Assembly (NCBI GenBank): GCA_030609665.1
Contig: JAUWBW010000073.1
Span: 1 to 8,215 of the forward strand
Source of the DNA: Methanosarcinaceae archaeon
GTDB lineage: Archaea; Halobacteriota; Methanosarcinia; Methanosarcinales; Methanosarcinaceae
DNA length: 8,215 nt
Direction of reading: 5' to 3'
Part shown: positions 1 to 6,888 of the stretch, in pieces
Numbering within the stretch: the first letter of the stretch is position 1
How the letters are laid out: every line of letters starts with the position of its first letter
The notes under the pieces: model-generated
Told to the model about the DNA's origin: nothing
Databases searched by the model: none
Seen by the model: only the letters and a program-made list of their open reading frames with translations
Translations under genes and position numbers: made by a program

Positions 1-164
1 TGCGGAGTTATCAATATGACTGGAACTAAACGGCGGCATCAAACAGACTTAATCCCAGTTAAAGCAATTATCAGCATCAACAGACGGTGGTTTCAGAAAT
101 ATGATACGTTTCTTCCAGTTGTCAAACTTAGATTATATCATTTGTTTCAACCACAATTATTACT
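1..164. other. Upstream non-coding region, no gene assigned
   Basis: Nothing here is convincingly coding. One plus-strand frame is open from the window edge to a stop at 178-180 (59 codons), but its product has no recognisable motif and it runs into the regulator gene, so I do not call it. The other two frames stop at 17-19 and 27-29, so the end of an upstream gene could lie in the first 30 bases. Two loosely repeated blocks are visible: GCATCAAACAGAC at 36-48 and GCATCAACAGAC at 74-85, each followed by CCAGTT (55-60 and 115-120). They could be direct-repeat operator sites for the gene at 165, but the match is imperfect and this is speculative. Confidence 0.4.
131..140 (+). promoter_or_regulatory. 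TATA box of the regulator operon
   Basis: The segment GATTATATCA is centred about 28 bases before the ATG at 165. Archaeal transcription usually starts about 25-27 bases after the TATA centre, which puts the RNA start within a few bases of the start codon. No ribosome binding site lies before that ATG, which agrees with a leaderless mRNA. Confidence 0.5.
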
Positions 165-740
165 ATGTCAAGCGAGATGATACGATTGATGAGATGTCGA
201 ACAAGATTGATGCTGGCAGCAGGACTCATTATCCTGTTGAGCATAGTTGCAGTTAATATGCTGCTTGTAAGCGCGCCTGTAGTGATACAGATAGAGGGTG
301 ATACGTTTAAAGTCATAGAAATTCCCTATTCCTATACCACAAAGGACGCATATATACTGCTTGCAGCCGGACTGCTTGGTGGAATATCTATTTCACAGAT
401 ACTGATTTGCATCAAGGCATCCAATTTCGCCCCATCACAAATCAAGGTCACAGAGAAAGCAGTACCCGAACCTGATACTAACACTGTTTCACAGGACATA
501 AGGCATGTGGATGTGATTTTGCGGGCACTTGAGGGAGATGAGCGAAAGGCTGTGAAGATCATTGTGGAAAATGGAGGGGAAATTCTCCAGAACGAACTTG
601 TGAATTATCTCAATTTTTCCAAGGCTAAGGTTTCGCGAATCCTGATGAACCTTGAGAAGCGTAACATTATTGCTAAAAGGAAGTACGGTCTTACCAATCA
701 CATCTCGCTGGCTGACGATATAAGAGGTGAGATCAAATGA
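165..740 (+). CDS. Membrane-anchored winged-helix transcriptional regulator
   Basis: A probable one-component regulator held in the membrane. The Arg-rich N-terminus (residues 1-14) is followed by a hydrophobic helix at about 15-36, a short loop of about 25 residues, and a second helix at about 62-83. By the positive-inside rule the N-terminus and C-terminal half are cytoplasmic and the loop is outside. After a flexible linker (about 85-112, Pro/Thr/Glu-rich), residues 113-185 form a MarR/IclR-like winged helix: a helix with GDERKAVKIIVENGG (124-138), then LQNELVNYLNFSKAKVSRIL (141-160) as helix-turn-helix, and a wing at KRKYGLTNHI. This matches a class of archaeal membrane wHTH proteins whose targets are unknown. 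It overlaps the next gene by four bases (ATGA). The ATG at 165 is chosen because of TATA spacing; an in-frame ATG at 177 is possible. Fold call is firm, regulatory target unknown. Confidence 0.85.
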   Translation: MSSEMIRLMRCRTRLMLAAGLIILLSIVAVNMLLVSAPVVIQIEGDTFKVIEIPYSYTTKDAYILLAAGLLGGISISQILICIKASNFAPSQIKVTEKAVPEPDTNTVSQDIRHVDVILRALEGDERKAVKIIVENGGEILQNELVNYLNFSKAKVSRILMNLEKRNIIAKRKYGLTNHISLADDIRGEIK

Positions 741-1615
741 GAAAAGAACTTGTGATACCTGTGGTGGTTATTATCATGGCTGCTGCGGTGGGTATGTACT
801 GGTATTATGCGGACAGGGATGATGTAAGAATTGTCGATCTGGATGCACCACATAGACTTGGTTTGTCAATGCCCGGTCAGTTAAGTATTATTGTTCAAAA
901 TAATGAATCGGTTCCGGTTAATGTGACTATTGATGCTAAGAATGCTTTTGTTGGTGAAAACGGCACAAGTTTGTCGGCTTCCAGAATGATATTTACCGAA
1001 ACTTCTTATTCGGGGCCTGGTTTTGGCTATAGCGCTCTTGTTCCATTGACAGGGAAAATAACCCTTATGCCGGGCGAGAACACAATTGGGATTTTCCTCG
1101 GTTTCAAGATGGCAGGTAACCATAGTGTGGAGGTGAGAATGTACCAAAATGAACGATTAATTGATGAAGGCATGGTAATTGTTGAAGTTCCACTTCCTGA
1201 GTTATCGTTACAATTGGAATATGAAAAAGCAACTACTGATAATTTTGATTTTTATAGAATAGATGGCTACCTCACAAATGACGAACTCAGCTGGGCAAGG
1301 CATGTTTTAACAAAGGTGACGGTGACTAATGATGAAACCGGAGAAATTGTATCAACTAAAACATACAATCTCGGAGTAGGAAGCTACGAAACCGGTATAA
1401 TTACCCAATGGAACATGTCTCACTTGAACATATCGAATTGGAAAGATAGTCCCATGACCCTTATTGAATTTGCACACAATGAATCTTCAAATGTGAGCTA
1501 TATGCCACTTACAAGCGTGGTAAAAGGAAAAATTGGTGATATATATAGGGTGAATGCCACATCTACAGGGTACGATCAGGTGGTTTCCGCTGAAATTGTC
1601 ATACCACCTGCGTGA
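737..1615 (+). CDS. Membrane-tethered extracellular protein, unknown function
   Basis: I do not recognise the family. Residues 1-24 are a signal anchor (MRKEL, then a hydrophobic stretch to about residue 24); the remaining 268 residues look exported and beta-rich. Two parts can be told apart: about 30-152, with a PGENTIGIFLGF strand pattern typical of CARDB/Ig-like surface domains, and about 155-290. Nine N-glycosylation sequons are present (N56, N62, N75, N128, N226, N231, N248, N252, N273) and there is no cysteine, as expected for an archaeal surface protein. The start overlaps the regulator stop (ATGA) and has a GAGGTGA ribosome binding site at 724-730, so the two genes are translationally coupled. 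The pairing suggests this protein senses or signals to the membrane regulator, or is the surface product of the same response; that is inference. Confidence 0.8.
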   Translation: MRKELVIPVVVIIMAAAVGMYWYYADRDDVRIVDLDAPHRLGLSMPGQLSIIVQNNESVPVNVTIDAKNAFVGENGTSLSASRMIFTETSYSGPGFGYSALVPLTGKITLMPGENTIGIFLGFKMAGNHSVEVRMYQNERLIDEGMVIVEVPLPELSLQLEYEKATTDNFDFYRIDGYLTNDELSWARHVLTKVTVTNDETGEIVSTKTYNLGVGSYETGIITQWNMSHLNISNWKDSPMTLIEFAHNESSNVSYMPLTSVVKGKIGDIYRVNATSTGYDQVVSAEIVIPPA

Positions 1616-1625
1616 AAAGAAAGCA

Positions 1626-1678
1626 TTCTGTCCAATATCTCCATGCTGAATAAGAACAGTTTGATGATTTGGACAGAA
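1626..1678. repeat. 10-bp perfect inverted repeat before thiL
   Basis: TTCTGTCCAA at 1626-1635 and its exact reverse complement TTGGACAGAA at 1669-1678 are separated by 33 bases. The right arm ends two bases before the TATA box of thiL, where a regulator could touch the BRE; the left arm starts 11 bases after the preceding stop codon. It could be a two-site operator or a 3' hairpin of the upstream operon. A 10-bp match at this distance is unlikely but not impossible by chance. Confidence 0.5.
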
Positions 1679-1679
1679 A

Positions 1680-1689
1680 ATATTTATAT
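1680..1689 (+). promoter_or_regulatory. BRE/TATA box of thiL
   Basis: The purine run GACAGAAAA runs into TATTTATAT, a good archaeal BRE-TATA arrangement. Its centre is about 31 bases before the ATG at 1716, and no ribosome binding site precedes that ATG, so the transcript probably has no leader or only a few bases of leader. Confidence 0.6.
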
Positions 1690-1715
1690 GAAGTATTCAA
1701 AGGCATGGTATAAAT

Positions 1716-2744
1716 ATGACTAAACCAACCCCCGTATCCACAATCGGTGAGCGTCCCCTAATCGCGCGCCTGTCGAAAATATTCAACTCCGCACGCAGTC
1801 CTGATATCATGCTCGGCGCGGGCGCGGATGATTGCGCCGTCATTGATATTTCGGACGAGGAATGTCTTGTTGTGACAACTGATATGCTCCATCGAACTAC
1901 GGATTTCCCGCCACAGATGTCACCGTGGCAGATCGGCTGGATGGCGGCGGCTGTAAACCTGAGCGATGTTGCATCTATGGGCGCGCGTCCTGTTGGTATC
2001 CTCTCAGCGCTTGGTTTTCCTGCGGATACGGATGTCGGGTTTGTTGAGGAGATCGCGCGCGGGATGGCTGATTGCGCAAAGGCGTGCGGGACAAGCGTTA
2101 TTGGCGGTGATATCGATACCCATGATGAGTTGACGATTACCGGAACTGCCATCGGGCGCGCGAGAAAGAGTGAACTTTTGACAAGAATCGGCGCGCAGGT
2201 CGGGGATAAGGTGTGCGTGACCGGATATGTTGGTTCGGCTGGCGCGGCACTTCGTGCGCTTGAAACTGGCGCGCAAGTGAGTGATTCTATTTTACGTGCG
2301 CTGTTTGAGCCACTGCCACACACGAATGAGGCGCAGGGACTTGCCGGATCGGGCGCGGTTACTTCGATGATGGATATGAGCGATGGACTTGCGATGTCGC
2401 TGCATGACCTTGCAGATGCAGGCGGGGTTGGGTTTAAGATTTATGAGGATGCGCTACCGATTGCAGATGAGGTGCGCGCATTTGCCAAAAGTGCGGACGG
2501 CGCGCTGGAACTTGCGCTTTATACAGGCGGCGATTTTGGATTGTTGTTCACGGTGCGCCCGGATATGATCGAGGCGGCGCGCGGTGTTTGTGATCTTAGT
2601 GTTATTGGGGACGTTGTTGAGGATGGCGAGGGTGTTATGGTGGAACTGGCGAGCGGTTCTGTTGAGTGTATTAATAGAAAAGGATATGAACAGTTAGCGA
2701 TTATAAATAGTAAGAATTTTTTGATGAAAAATATTGGAAGGTAA
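1716..2744 (+). CDS. thiL: Thiamine-monophosphate kinase ThiL
   Basis: ThiL uses ATP to phosphorylate thiamine monophosphate to thiamine pyrophosphate, the last cytosolic step of cofactor synthesis. The protein (342 residues, normal length) has the PurM/AIR-synthase-like fold: N-terminal ATP/Mg domain about 34-147 and C-terminal domain about 160-305. Visible signatures are GADDCAV (35-42), TTDM (54-57), the long GWMAAAVNLSDVASMGARP block (74-92), GGD (130-132), MSDGL (221-225) and TGGDFGLLFT (270-279). The acidic residues D38/D39, D56, D84, D132 and D223 are those expected to bind Mg and nucleotide. GGDFGLL instead of the bacterial GGEDYELL is, as I recall, common in archaea. G+C content is visibly higher than in both neighbours and GCGCGC occurs at least nine times. 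The last 14 residues are an AT-rich Asn/Lys tail that coincides with a promoter for the next gene. Confidence 0.95.
   Translation: MTKPTPVSTIGERPLIARLSKIFNSARSPDIMLGAGADDCAVIDISDEECLVVTTDMLHRTTDFPPQMSPWQIGWMAAAVNLSDVASMGARPVGILSALGFPADTDVGFVEEIARGMADCAKACGTSVIGGDIDTHDELTITGTAIGRARKSELLTRIGAQVGDKVCVTGYVGSAGAALRALETGAQVSDSILRALFEPLPHTNEAQGLAGSGAVTSMMDMSDGLAMSLHDLADAGGVGFKIYEDALPIADEVRAFAKSADGALELALYTGGDFGLLFTVRPDMIEAARGVCDLSVIGDVVEDGEGVMVELASGSVECINRKGYEQLAIINSKNFLMKNIGR
2701..2742 (+). promoter_or_regulatory. Internal promoter and RBS for the S-layer gene
   Basis: TTATAAATA at 2701-2709 is a strong TATA-like box inside the 3' end of thiL. It predicts an RNA start near 2731, giving a short leader that carries GGAAGG (2736-2741). 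That site is 8 bases from the ATG at 2750 and only 2 bases from the ATG at 2744. Abundant surface-layer proteins usually need their own strong promoter, so a separate transcript is plausible in addition to read-through from thiL. Confidence 0.5.
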
Positions 2745-5700
2745 TGTTAATGGTTATGAGAGGATATGCAAGGTTTGTTTTGATTGGATTGTTGATTTTG
2801 GGATTGTTTTGTGGCGGGGCGATGGGTGCCGCTCCAACACTATCTGGAGGCAGTGTCTCACCATCTACGGGTGACACAACAACGACATTTGTGTTTTCAG
2901 TCACATTTACGGATGCAGATAATGATACTGCAGATTATGTTAACGTAACATTAGACGGAACAAATCATTCACTATCAGAAGATGATCCAAGTGACCAAAA
3001 CACCACTGATGGAAAACTGTACAAATCTACAACTATCGGTCCATTAAGCGCTGCAACACATTACTTCAATTTCACTGCTGCCAATGGTACTGATGTTGTT
3101 GGACCAACACTCGATGACAGTTTTGTAGTAACTGCAGCGAATTCCCTACCAACCTTGTCTGGAGGCAGTGTCTCACCATCTACAGGTGACACAACAACGA
3201 CTTTTGTGTTTTCAGTCACATTTACGGATGCAGATAATGATACTGCAGATTATGTTAACGTAACATTAGACGGAACAAATCATTCATTATCAGAAGATGA
3301 TCCAAGTGATCAAAACACCATTGATGGAAAACTGTACAAATCTACAACTATTGGTCCATTAAGCGCTGCAACCCATTACTTCAATTTCACTGCTGCCAAT
3401 GGCACTGATGTTGTTGGACCAACACTCGATGACAGTTTTGTAGTTGATGTTTCAAACCATGAGCCAGAACTTTTATCTGAGAGCGTTTCGTACGACCCTG
3501 ATTCTACAGTATCATCCACATTTTATTTTAATGTAACATACAAGGATGTAGATCACAATGCATCGACGTACATGAATGTTAAAATTGATGGAACAGATCA
3601 CGCAATGTTTAAAGTCGATATAGGTGATACTAATCCAACAGACGGAATCGATTATACGTACAACACAACTGAACTCACTGTTGGAGATCATAGTTACTAT
3701 TTCTTAACGTCTGATGGAACATATCCTGTGAATACCACTCCTGCTACAGTAACTGTACATTCCAAAACATACTATACAGGCGACCGTATCTGGAATGCAC
3801 TTGTATCACCATCTCGCGAATACACGTGGACCGCAGAGAGTTTTTCAGGCTTCTACTATGATCTTGATTCAGGATTTAGTTCTGAAACTATGACAATCAA
3901 ACTTGATGATTATTCTGATCGATCGATAGGTTCTGGAGATTTGGAATACACCACAACTCCAATCAACACAAAATTCGAGTACGCAGACTGGGGTTCTTAT
4001 CAGATTATTGGGTTCATGGCTGAAAATTACTTTGCAGGATATAAAGCAGCAGATACCACATTAACGGACACTGATGTAAGCCTCATCTCAAGTGGACAGA
4101 TGTCCAAGGTATTGATGAACGAGGAGAAATCACGTTCAGTATACGCAGGCTCAGCATTGATACTTGAAGAAGGATATACTCTCAATATTGTTGAACTCGA
4201 TAAAGATGGAAATAAGGTCTATGTAATACTCACAAAGGACGGCTCTGAGTTAGAGAGTACGATTCTCTCTTCAGGCAAGAATTACATTTACAAGAAAGAT
4301 CTTGGTTCAGCCGATGACGTACCCATAATCGCTGTTTACTTTGACGAGATGTTTCAGGGTCACGAAACCAGCGCAGTGTTTGTAAAGGGAATATTCCAGA
4401 TATCGGATGAATATATAACTATCAAGAGTGGAGATAATTATGGCAAGATGGAAGTTGATACTTTCAGTGCCGAGAAAATCGAAATGTCAAACGACAACTC
4501 GTTCTCACTAAGCAAAGGAAACACCATTGACATCATGGGCAAGATAAAGTTCCTTGTTGCAGACAACGATGACCTTCGTTTTGCTCCATTTGTGGATATG
4601 ACAGAGCCCGGTACCTATGAACTGCGCGGAACGGTCACAGAGGATACGGAATTTGAATGGACGCCTCTTAACTTCGAGGGTTTTTACTACAGTATCGATG
4701 AAGGTATTGCTACAGAATCTCTAAAAGTGACATCTTCAGGAACTACAATAGATGATGATGATCTGGTCTACACCGCTACACCAGCTGATGTGGCATTTGA
4801 ATATACTGATTCTATTGAATGGACAACTAAATATAAAGTAATAGGTTTCATGGCAGAGAAATACTTTGCAGGATATCCCTCAGGTACATTCGGTACAGAT
4901 GGTGTTAGCATGATCTCAAACGGTCAGTTATCCAAAGTACTGATAAATGAGGACAAATCCCGTGCCATCCATTCAGGTTCCGGACTCATTTTAGATGAAG
5001 GATATGTGCTCAACATCATCGAAGTTGACAAGAATGGAGATAAGGTCGCAGTATCCCTTTCAAAGGACGGTTCAGAAATCGGGGATATGAGTATTGTTAC
5101 AGCTGGTAATACGTATGTGTATGAGAAAGACCTTGGCTCGTCCGATGACGTCCCGATAATCGCTGTTCACTTTGATGAGATTTTCCAGGGAAGAGAAACC
5201 AGTGCAATATTCGTAGACGGTATCTTCCAGATCTCGGATCAGTACATCACTGTCGAAGATGGTGACACATACGGAAAGATGAAAGTCACGTCAACATCCG
5301 GCGAAATTGTGATGAAGAACGACGATTCCATCTCACTCACAAGAGGAAAAAGCATTCCAATAATGGGCGACATCCTGTTTAAAGTAGCAGACGATGATGA
5401 TGATGATGTCAGGTACTACCCATACATAGAGGTCACGACCGCGCCTCTGGATTCGCTTGACATTAGCATGCCGACATCTGTGAAACAGGGTGATTACATA
5501 TCCATCATAGTAACCTCACGCGGCGCAACAGTAAGTGATGCAGCGGTGAAGTTCGATGATGACAACATTGGCAAGACATCAAATGAAGGAACCATTAGTT
5601 ACAAGCCTGCACTGTCGGGAACATATACGGTCACAGCCGAAAAAGAGGGTTATGTATCTGCAAGCGGGCAGATCGAAGTCATATCTCCGTTGGACGAGAC

Positions 5701-6367
5701 AAAGAAGATGAGCATAGAAGTCTCGCCTGACGTTGTTTATGAAGGTAACCAGATAACCATCTCAACCATCAAGTCAATTGGTGGTGAAGCGATTGAGGGT
5801 GTTGATGTGACATATGATGGTAAATCACTTGGTACAACATCATCAGATGGCACCTTGTCCTACACCGTCAAAGAACCCGGCATGCACAAGTTAACTGCAA
5901 CCAAGACAGGTTATCTGGATGCGGAACTCAATCTTGAGGTTCTTGCACTCGAAGCAAAATTCGAGTTCTCAAACCTTGTGGTGTCACCTCTTGAGGTTAA
6001 GATGGGCAGGGATGTCACGATCACACTTGATGCATCAAATACCGGAAAAGCAGAAGGTGAGTACAATGTTGACCTTTTGATAAATGGAAACCTCACTGAA
6101 TCCAAGACTGTAACACTCGCCGTGGATGAATCTACAACCATTGAATTTACGGTTACCAAAGATGAGCCAGGTACATATCTGGTAGAGGTCAATGGTCTGT
6201 CAGGAACGTTTGAAGTGCTGGAAAAGACGGGCAGCGTAGCCCTCTATGTTCTTGGAATACTCGGTGTATTTGCAGCAGTAGCTGTCGGGTACATGTTCAC
6301 AGCCGGCGGCTGGACAGTGGAAATGGTTTCGACAAAAGTGGCTGAGTTTATCGAATCCATTCGATAG
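2744..6367 (+). CDS. S-layer-type surface protein with two S-layer domains
   Basis: A large exported envelope protein (1207 residues). Order: signal peptide 1-28 (hydrophobic 11-23, likely cut after AMG); beta-sandwich repeats at 31-134, 136-239 and a diverged copy at 240-338; Methanosarcina-type S-layer domain 1 at about 344-618 and domain 2 at about 622-897 (PF07752/TIGR01567-like); Ig-like domains about 905-980 and 987-1066; CARDB-like domain about 1071-1158; membrane helix about 1164-1187; short amphipathic tail. Both S-layer domains share GFMAE-YFAGY, SKVL-NE-KSR, DDVPIIAV-FDE-FQG and an IMG...VAD acidic end. No PGF-CTERM sorting motif is visible, so anchoring is by the helix. Fifteen sequons lie in residues 60-332, one near 1116, none between. 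No haem (CxxCH) motifs. The TAATG junction couples it to thiL; ATG 2750 fits the ribosome binding site better than 2744. Being a major lattice protein rather than a paralogue is inferred. Confidence 0.92.
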   Translation: MLMVMRGYARFVLIGLLILGLFCGGAMGAAPTLSGGSVSPSTGDTTTTFVFSVTFTDADNDTADYVNVTLDGTNHSLSEDDPSDQNTTDGKLYKSTTIGPLSAATHYFNFTAANGTDVVGPTLDDSFVVTAANSLPTLSGGSVSPSTGDTTTTFVFSVTFTDADNDTADYVNVTLDGTNHSLSEDDPSDQNTIDGKLYKSTTIGPLSAATHYFNFTAANGTDVVGPTLDDSFVVDVSNHEPELLSESVSYDPDSTVSSTFYFNVTYKDVDHNASTYMNVKIDGTDHAMFKVDIGDTNPTDGIDYTYNTTELTVGDHSYYFLTSDGTYPVNTTPATVTVHSKTYYTGDRIWNALVSPSREYTWTAESFSGFYYDLDSGFSSETMTIKLDDYSDRSIGSGDLEYTTTPINTKFEYADWGSYQIIGFMAENYFAGYKAADTTLTDTDVSLISSGQMSKVLMNEEKSRSVYAGSALILEEGYTLNIVELDKDGNKVYVILTKDGSELESTILSSGKNYIYKKDLGSADDVPIIAVYFDEMFQGHETSAVFVKGIFQISDEYITIKSGDNYGKMEVDTFSAEKIEMSNDNSFSLSKGNTIDIMGKIKFLVADNDDLRFAPFVDMTEPGTYELRGTVTEDTEFEWTPLNFEGFYYSIDEGIATESLKVTSSGTTIDDDDLVYTATPADVAFEYTDSIEWTTKYKVIGFMAEKYFAGYPSGTFGTDGVSMISNGQLSKVLINEDKSRAIHSGSGLILDEGYVLNIIEVDKNGDKVAVSLSKDGSEIGDMSIVTAGNTYVYEKDLGSSDDVPIIAVHFDEIFQGRETSAIFVDGIFQISDQYITVEDGDTYGKMKVTSTSGEIVMKNDDSISLTRGKSIPIMGDILFKVADDDDDDVRYYPYIEVTTAPLDSLDISMPTSVKQGDYISIIVTSRGATVSDAAVKFDDDNIGKTSNEGTISYKPALSGTYTVTAEKEGYVSASGQIEVISPLDETKKMSIEVSPDVVYEGNQITISTIKSIGGEAIEGVDVTYDGKSLGTTSSDGTLSYTVKEPGMHKLTATKTGYLDAELNLEVLALEAKFEFSNLVVSPLEVKMGRDVTITLDASNTGKAEGEYNVDLLINGNLTESKTVTLAVDESTTIEFTVTKDEPGTYLVEVNGLSGTFEVLEKTGSVALYVLGILGVFAAVAVGYMFTAGGWTVEMVSTKVAEFIESIR
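2834..3463 (+). repeat. Two 315-bp near-identical in-frame tandem repeats
   Basis: Unit 1 is 2834-3148 and unit 2 is 3149-3463, with no indels. Over the first 99 codons I count 11 base differences and only one changes an amino acid (Thr88 to Ile193). After that the linkers diverge. Each unit encodes one glycosylation-rich beta-sandwich domain with an Asp-rich TFTDADNDT turn. A third, protein-level homologue follows at about 3461-3757 but is well diverged at the DNA level. Confidence 0.95.
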
Positions 6368-6370
6368 GCT

Positions 6371-6396
6371 CATTTTTTCATTTAGGGTGTTTTTTA
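6371..6396 (+). terminator. T-tract terminator of the S-layer gene
   Basis: Two runs of six T (6373-6378 and 6390-6395) lie 6 to 28 bases after the stop codon. Archaeal RNA polymerase typically ends at such T tracts without needing a hairpin. The lone repeat arm that follows at 6396 may add a downstream stem. Confidence 0.55.
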
Positions 6397-6449
6397 AACC
6401 ACCGAGGACGCAGAGGAACACAGAGAAGGAAAACAAAGCTCAGTGTTCC
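6396..6449. repeat. Lone arm of the CACAGAGGA-type repeat, with small stem
   Basis: AAACCACCGAGGACGCAGAG (6396-6415), continuing to 6425, is a degenerate copy of the left arm of the hairpin repeats at 6889 and 7112; the rest of the element is missing. Its end, GGAACACAGAG (6415-6425), pairs with CTCAGTGTTCC (6439-6449) with one mismatch and a 13-base loop. It directly follows the S-layer terminator. Confidence 0.65.
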
Positions 6450-6509
6450 ATTTGTATTCGTATTTTGTCAGCAAAACCAATATTTTTACAGACATCTTCA
6501 TCCGACAGA

Positions 6510-6518
6510 TTAATATTT
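6510..6518 (+). promoter_or_regulatory. Probable TATA box of the antitoxin gene
   Basis: TTAATATTT is centred about 27 bases before the ATG at 6541 and no ribosome binding site is present, so this would again be a leaderless transcript. The AT-rich surroundings make the exact box uncertain. Confidence 0.4.
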
Positions 6519-6540
6519 CTTTGTTATCTAAATATAGTAT

Positions 6541-6726
6541 ATGACTGCCACCACTTTACATAAACACCATGATACGATTACAAATCATAATGAATCGGCA
6601 CATGTGGTCATTGATGATGAGCCCCTCAGTGATTATGCCCTAAATGAGATTAAAGAGGCACGCAGGGAAATAAAGCGTGGCGAGTTCTATTCTGAAAAAG
6701 AGATTAAGGCTATGTTTGGATTATAA
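6541..6726 (+). CDS. Small antitoxin-like protein (RelB-type context)
   Basis: A 61-residue hydrophilic protein. The N-terminal 20 residues are His/Asn/Thr-rich and unremarkable; residues 28-61 form a predicted helix pair, LSDYALNEIKEARREIKRGEF then YSEKEIKAMFGL. The ending E-A-R-x-x-I-K-x-G-E-F-Y-x-x-E-E/K-I/V-K-x-x-x-G-L is typical of archaeal antitoxins that bind RelE/ParE toxins through their C-terminal part. It is joined by TAATG to a truncated RelE-like reading frame, the usual antitoxin-then-toxin order. An intact antitoxin next to a broken toxin suggests a dead or orphaned module. The DNA-binding part is not obvious in the N-terminus, so the exact antitoxin family is uncertain. Confidence 0.7.
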   Translation: MTATTLHKHHDTITNHNESAHVVIDDEPLSDYALNEIKEARREIKRGEFYSEKEIKAMFGL

Positions 6727-6827
6727 TGTCTTATACTATTATTTATAGTTCAAGAGCAGCCAAACATCTTGAAAAACTCCCCTCTGACATTACACTGAAA
6801 GTTATCAAGTCTATTTCTGAATTATAG
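6726..6827 (+). pseudogene. Truncated RelE/ParE-family toxin remnant
   Basis: The ATG at 6726-6728 overlaps the antitoxin stop (TAATG). The frame reads MSYTIIYSSRAAKHLEKLPS and on to a TAG after 33 residues. That is a textbook RelE-family beginning (first strand, then a Lys-Leu-Pro helix and a second helix ending SISEL). The usual toxin is about 85-95 residues, so the core sheet and the C-terminal RNase residues are missing. None of the three plus-strand frames downstream to 6890 shows the missing part, so this looks like deletion rather than a simple frameshift. A functional 33-residue peptide is conceivable but less likely. Confidence 0.7.
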
Positions 6828-6888
6828 TTAAGTACCTAATATTTGATACTAATATCTTTACACTTTGATTTTCAGACAATTATAATTT

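Noticed and set aside
332..701. Two minus-strand open frames opposite the regulator gene
   Set aside because: No motifs or starts with a ribosome binding site, and the plus strand has a recognisable winged helix.
1690..1715. TPP riboswitch before thiL
   Set aside because: The predicted leader is only a few bases long and no THI-box sequence (CTGAGA) is present near the start.
1697..2323. 208-codon minus-strand open frame opposite thiL
   Set aside because: Its product is Ser/Ala/Pro-rich low-quality sequence and it lies opposite a clear ThiL; high G+C leaves the antisense frame open.
5911..6436. Minus-strand frames opposite the end of the S-layer gene
   Set aside because: Shadow frames with no start signals; the plus-strand domains are clear.
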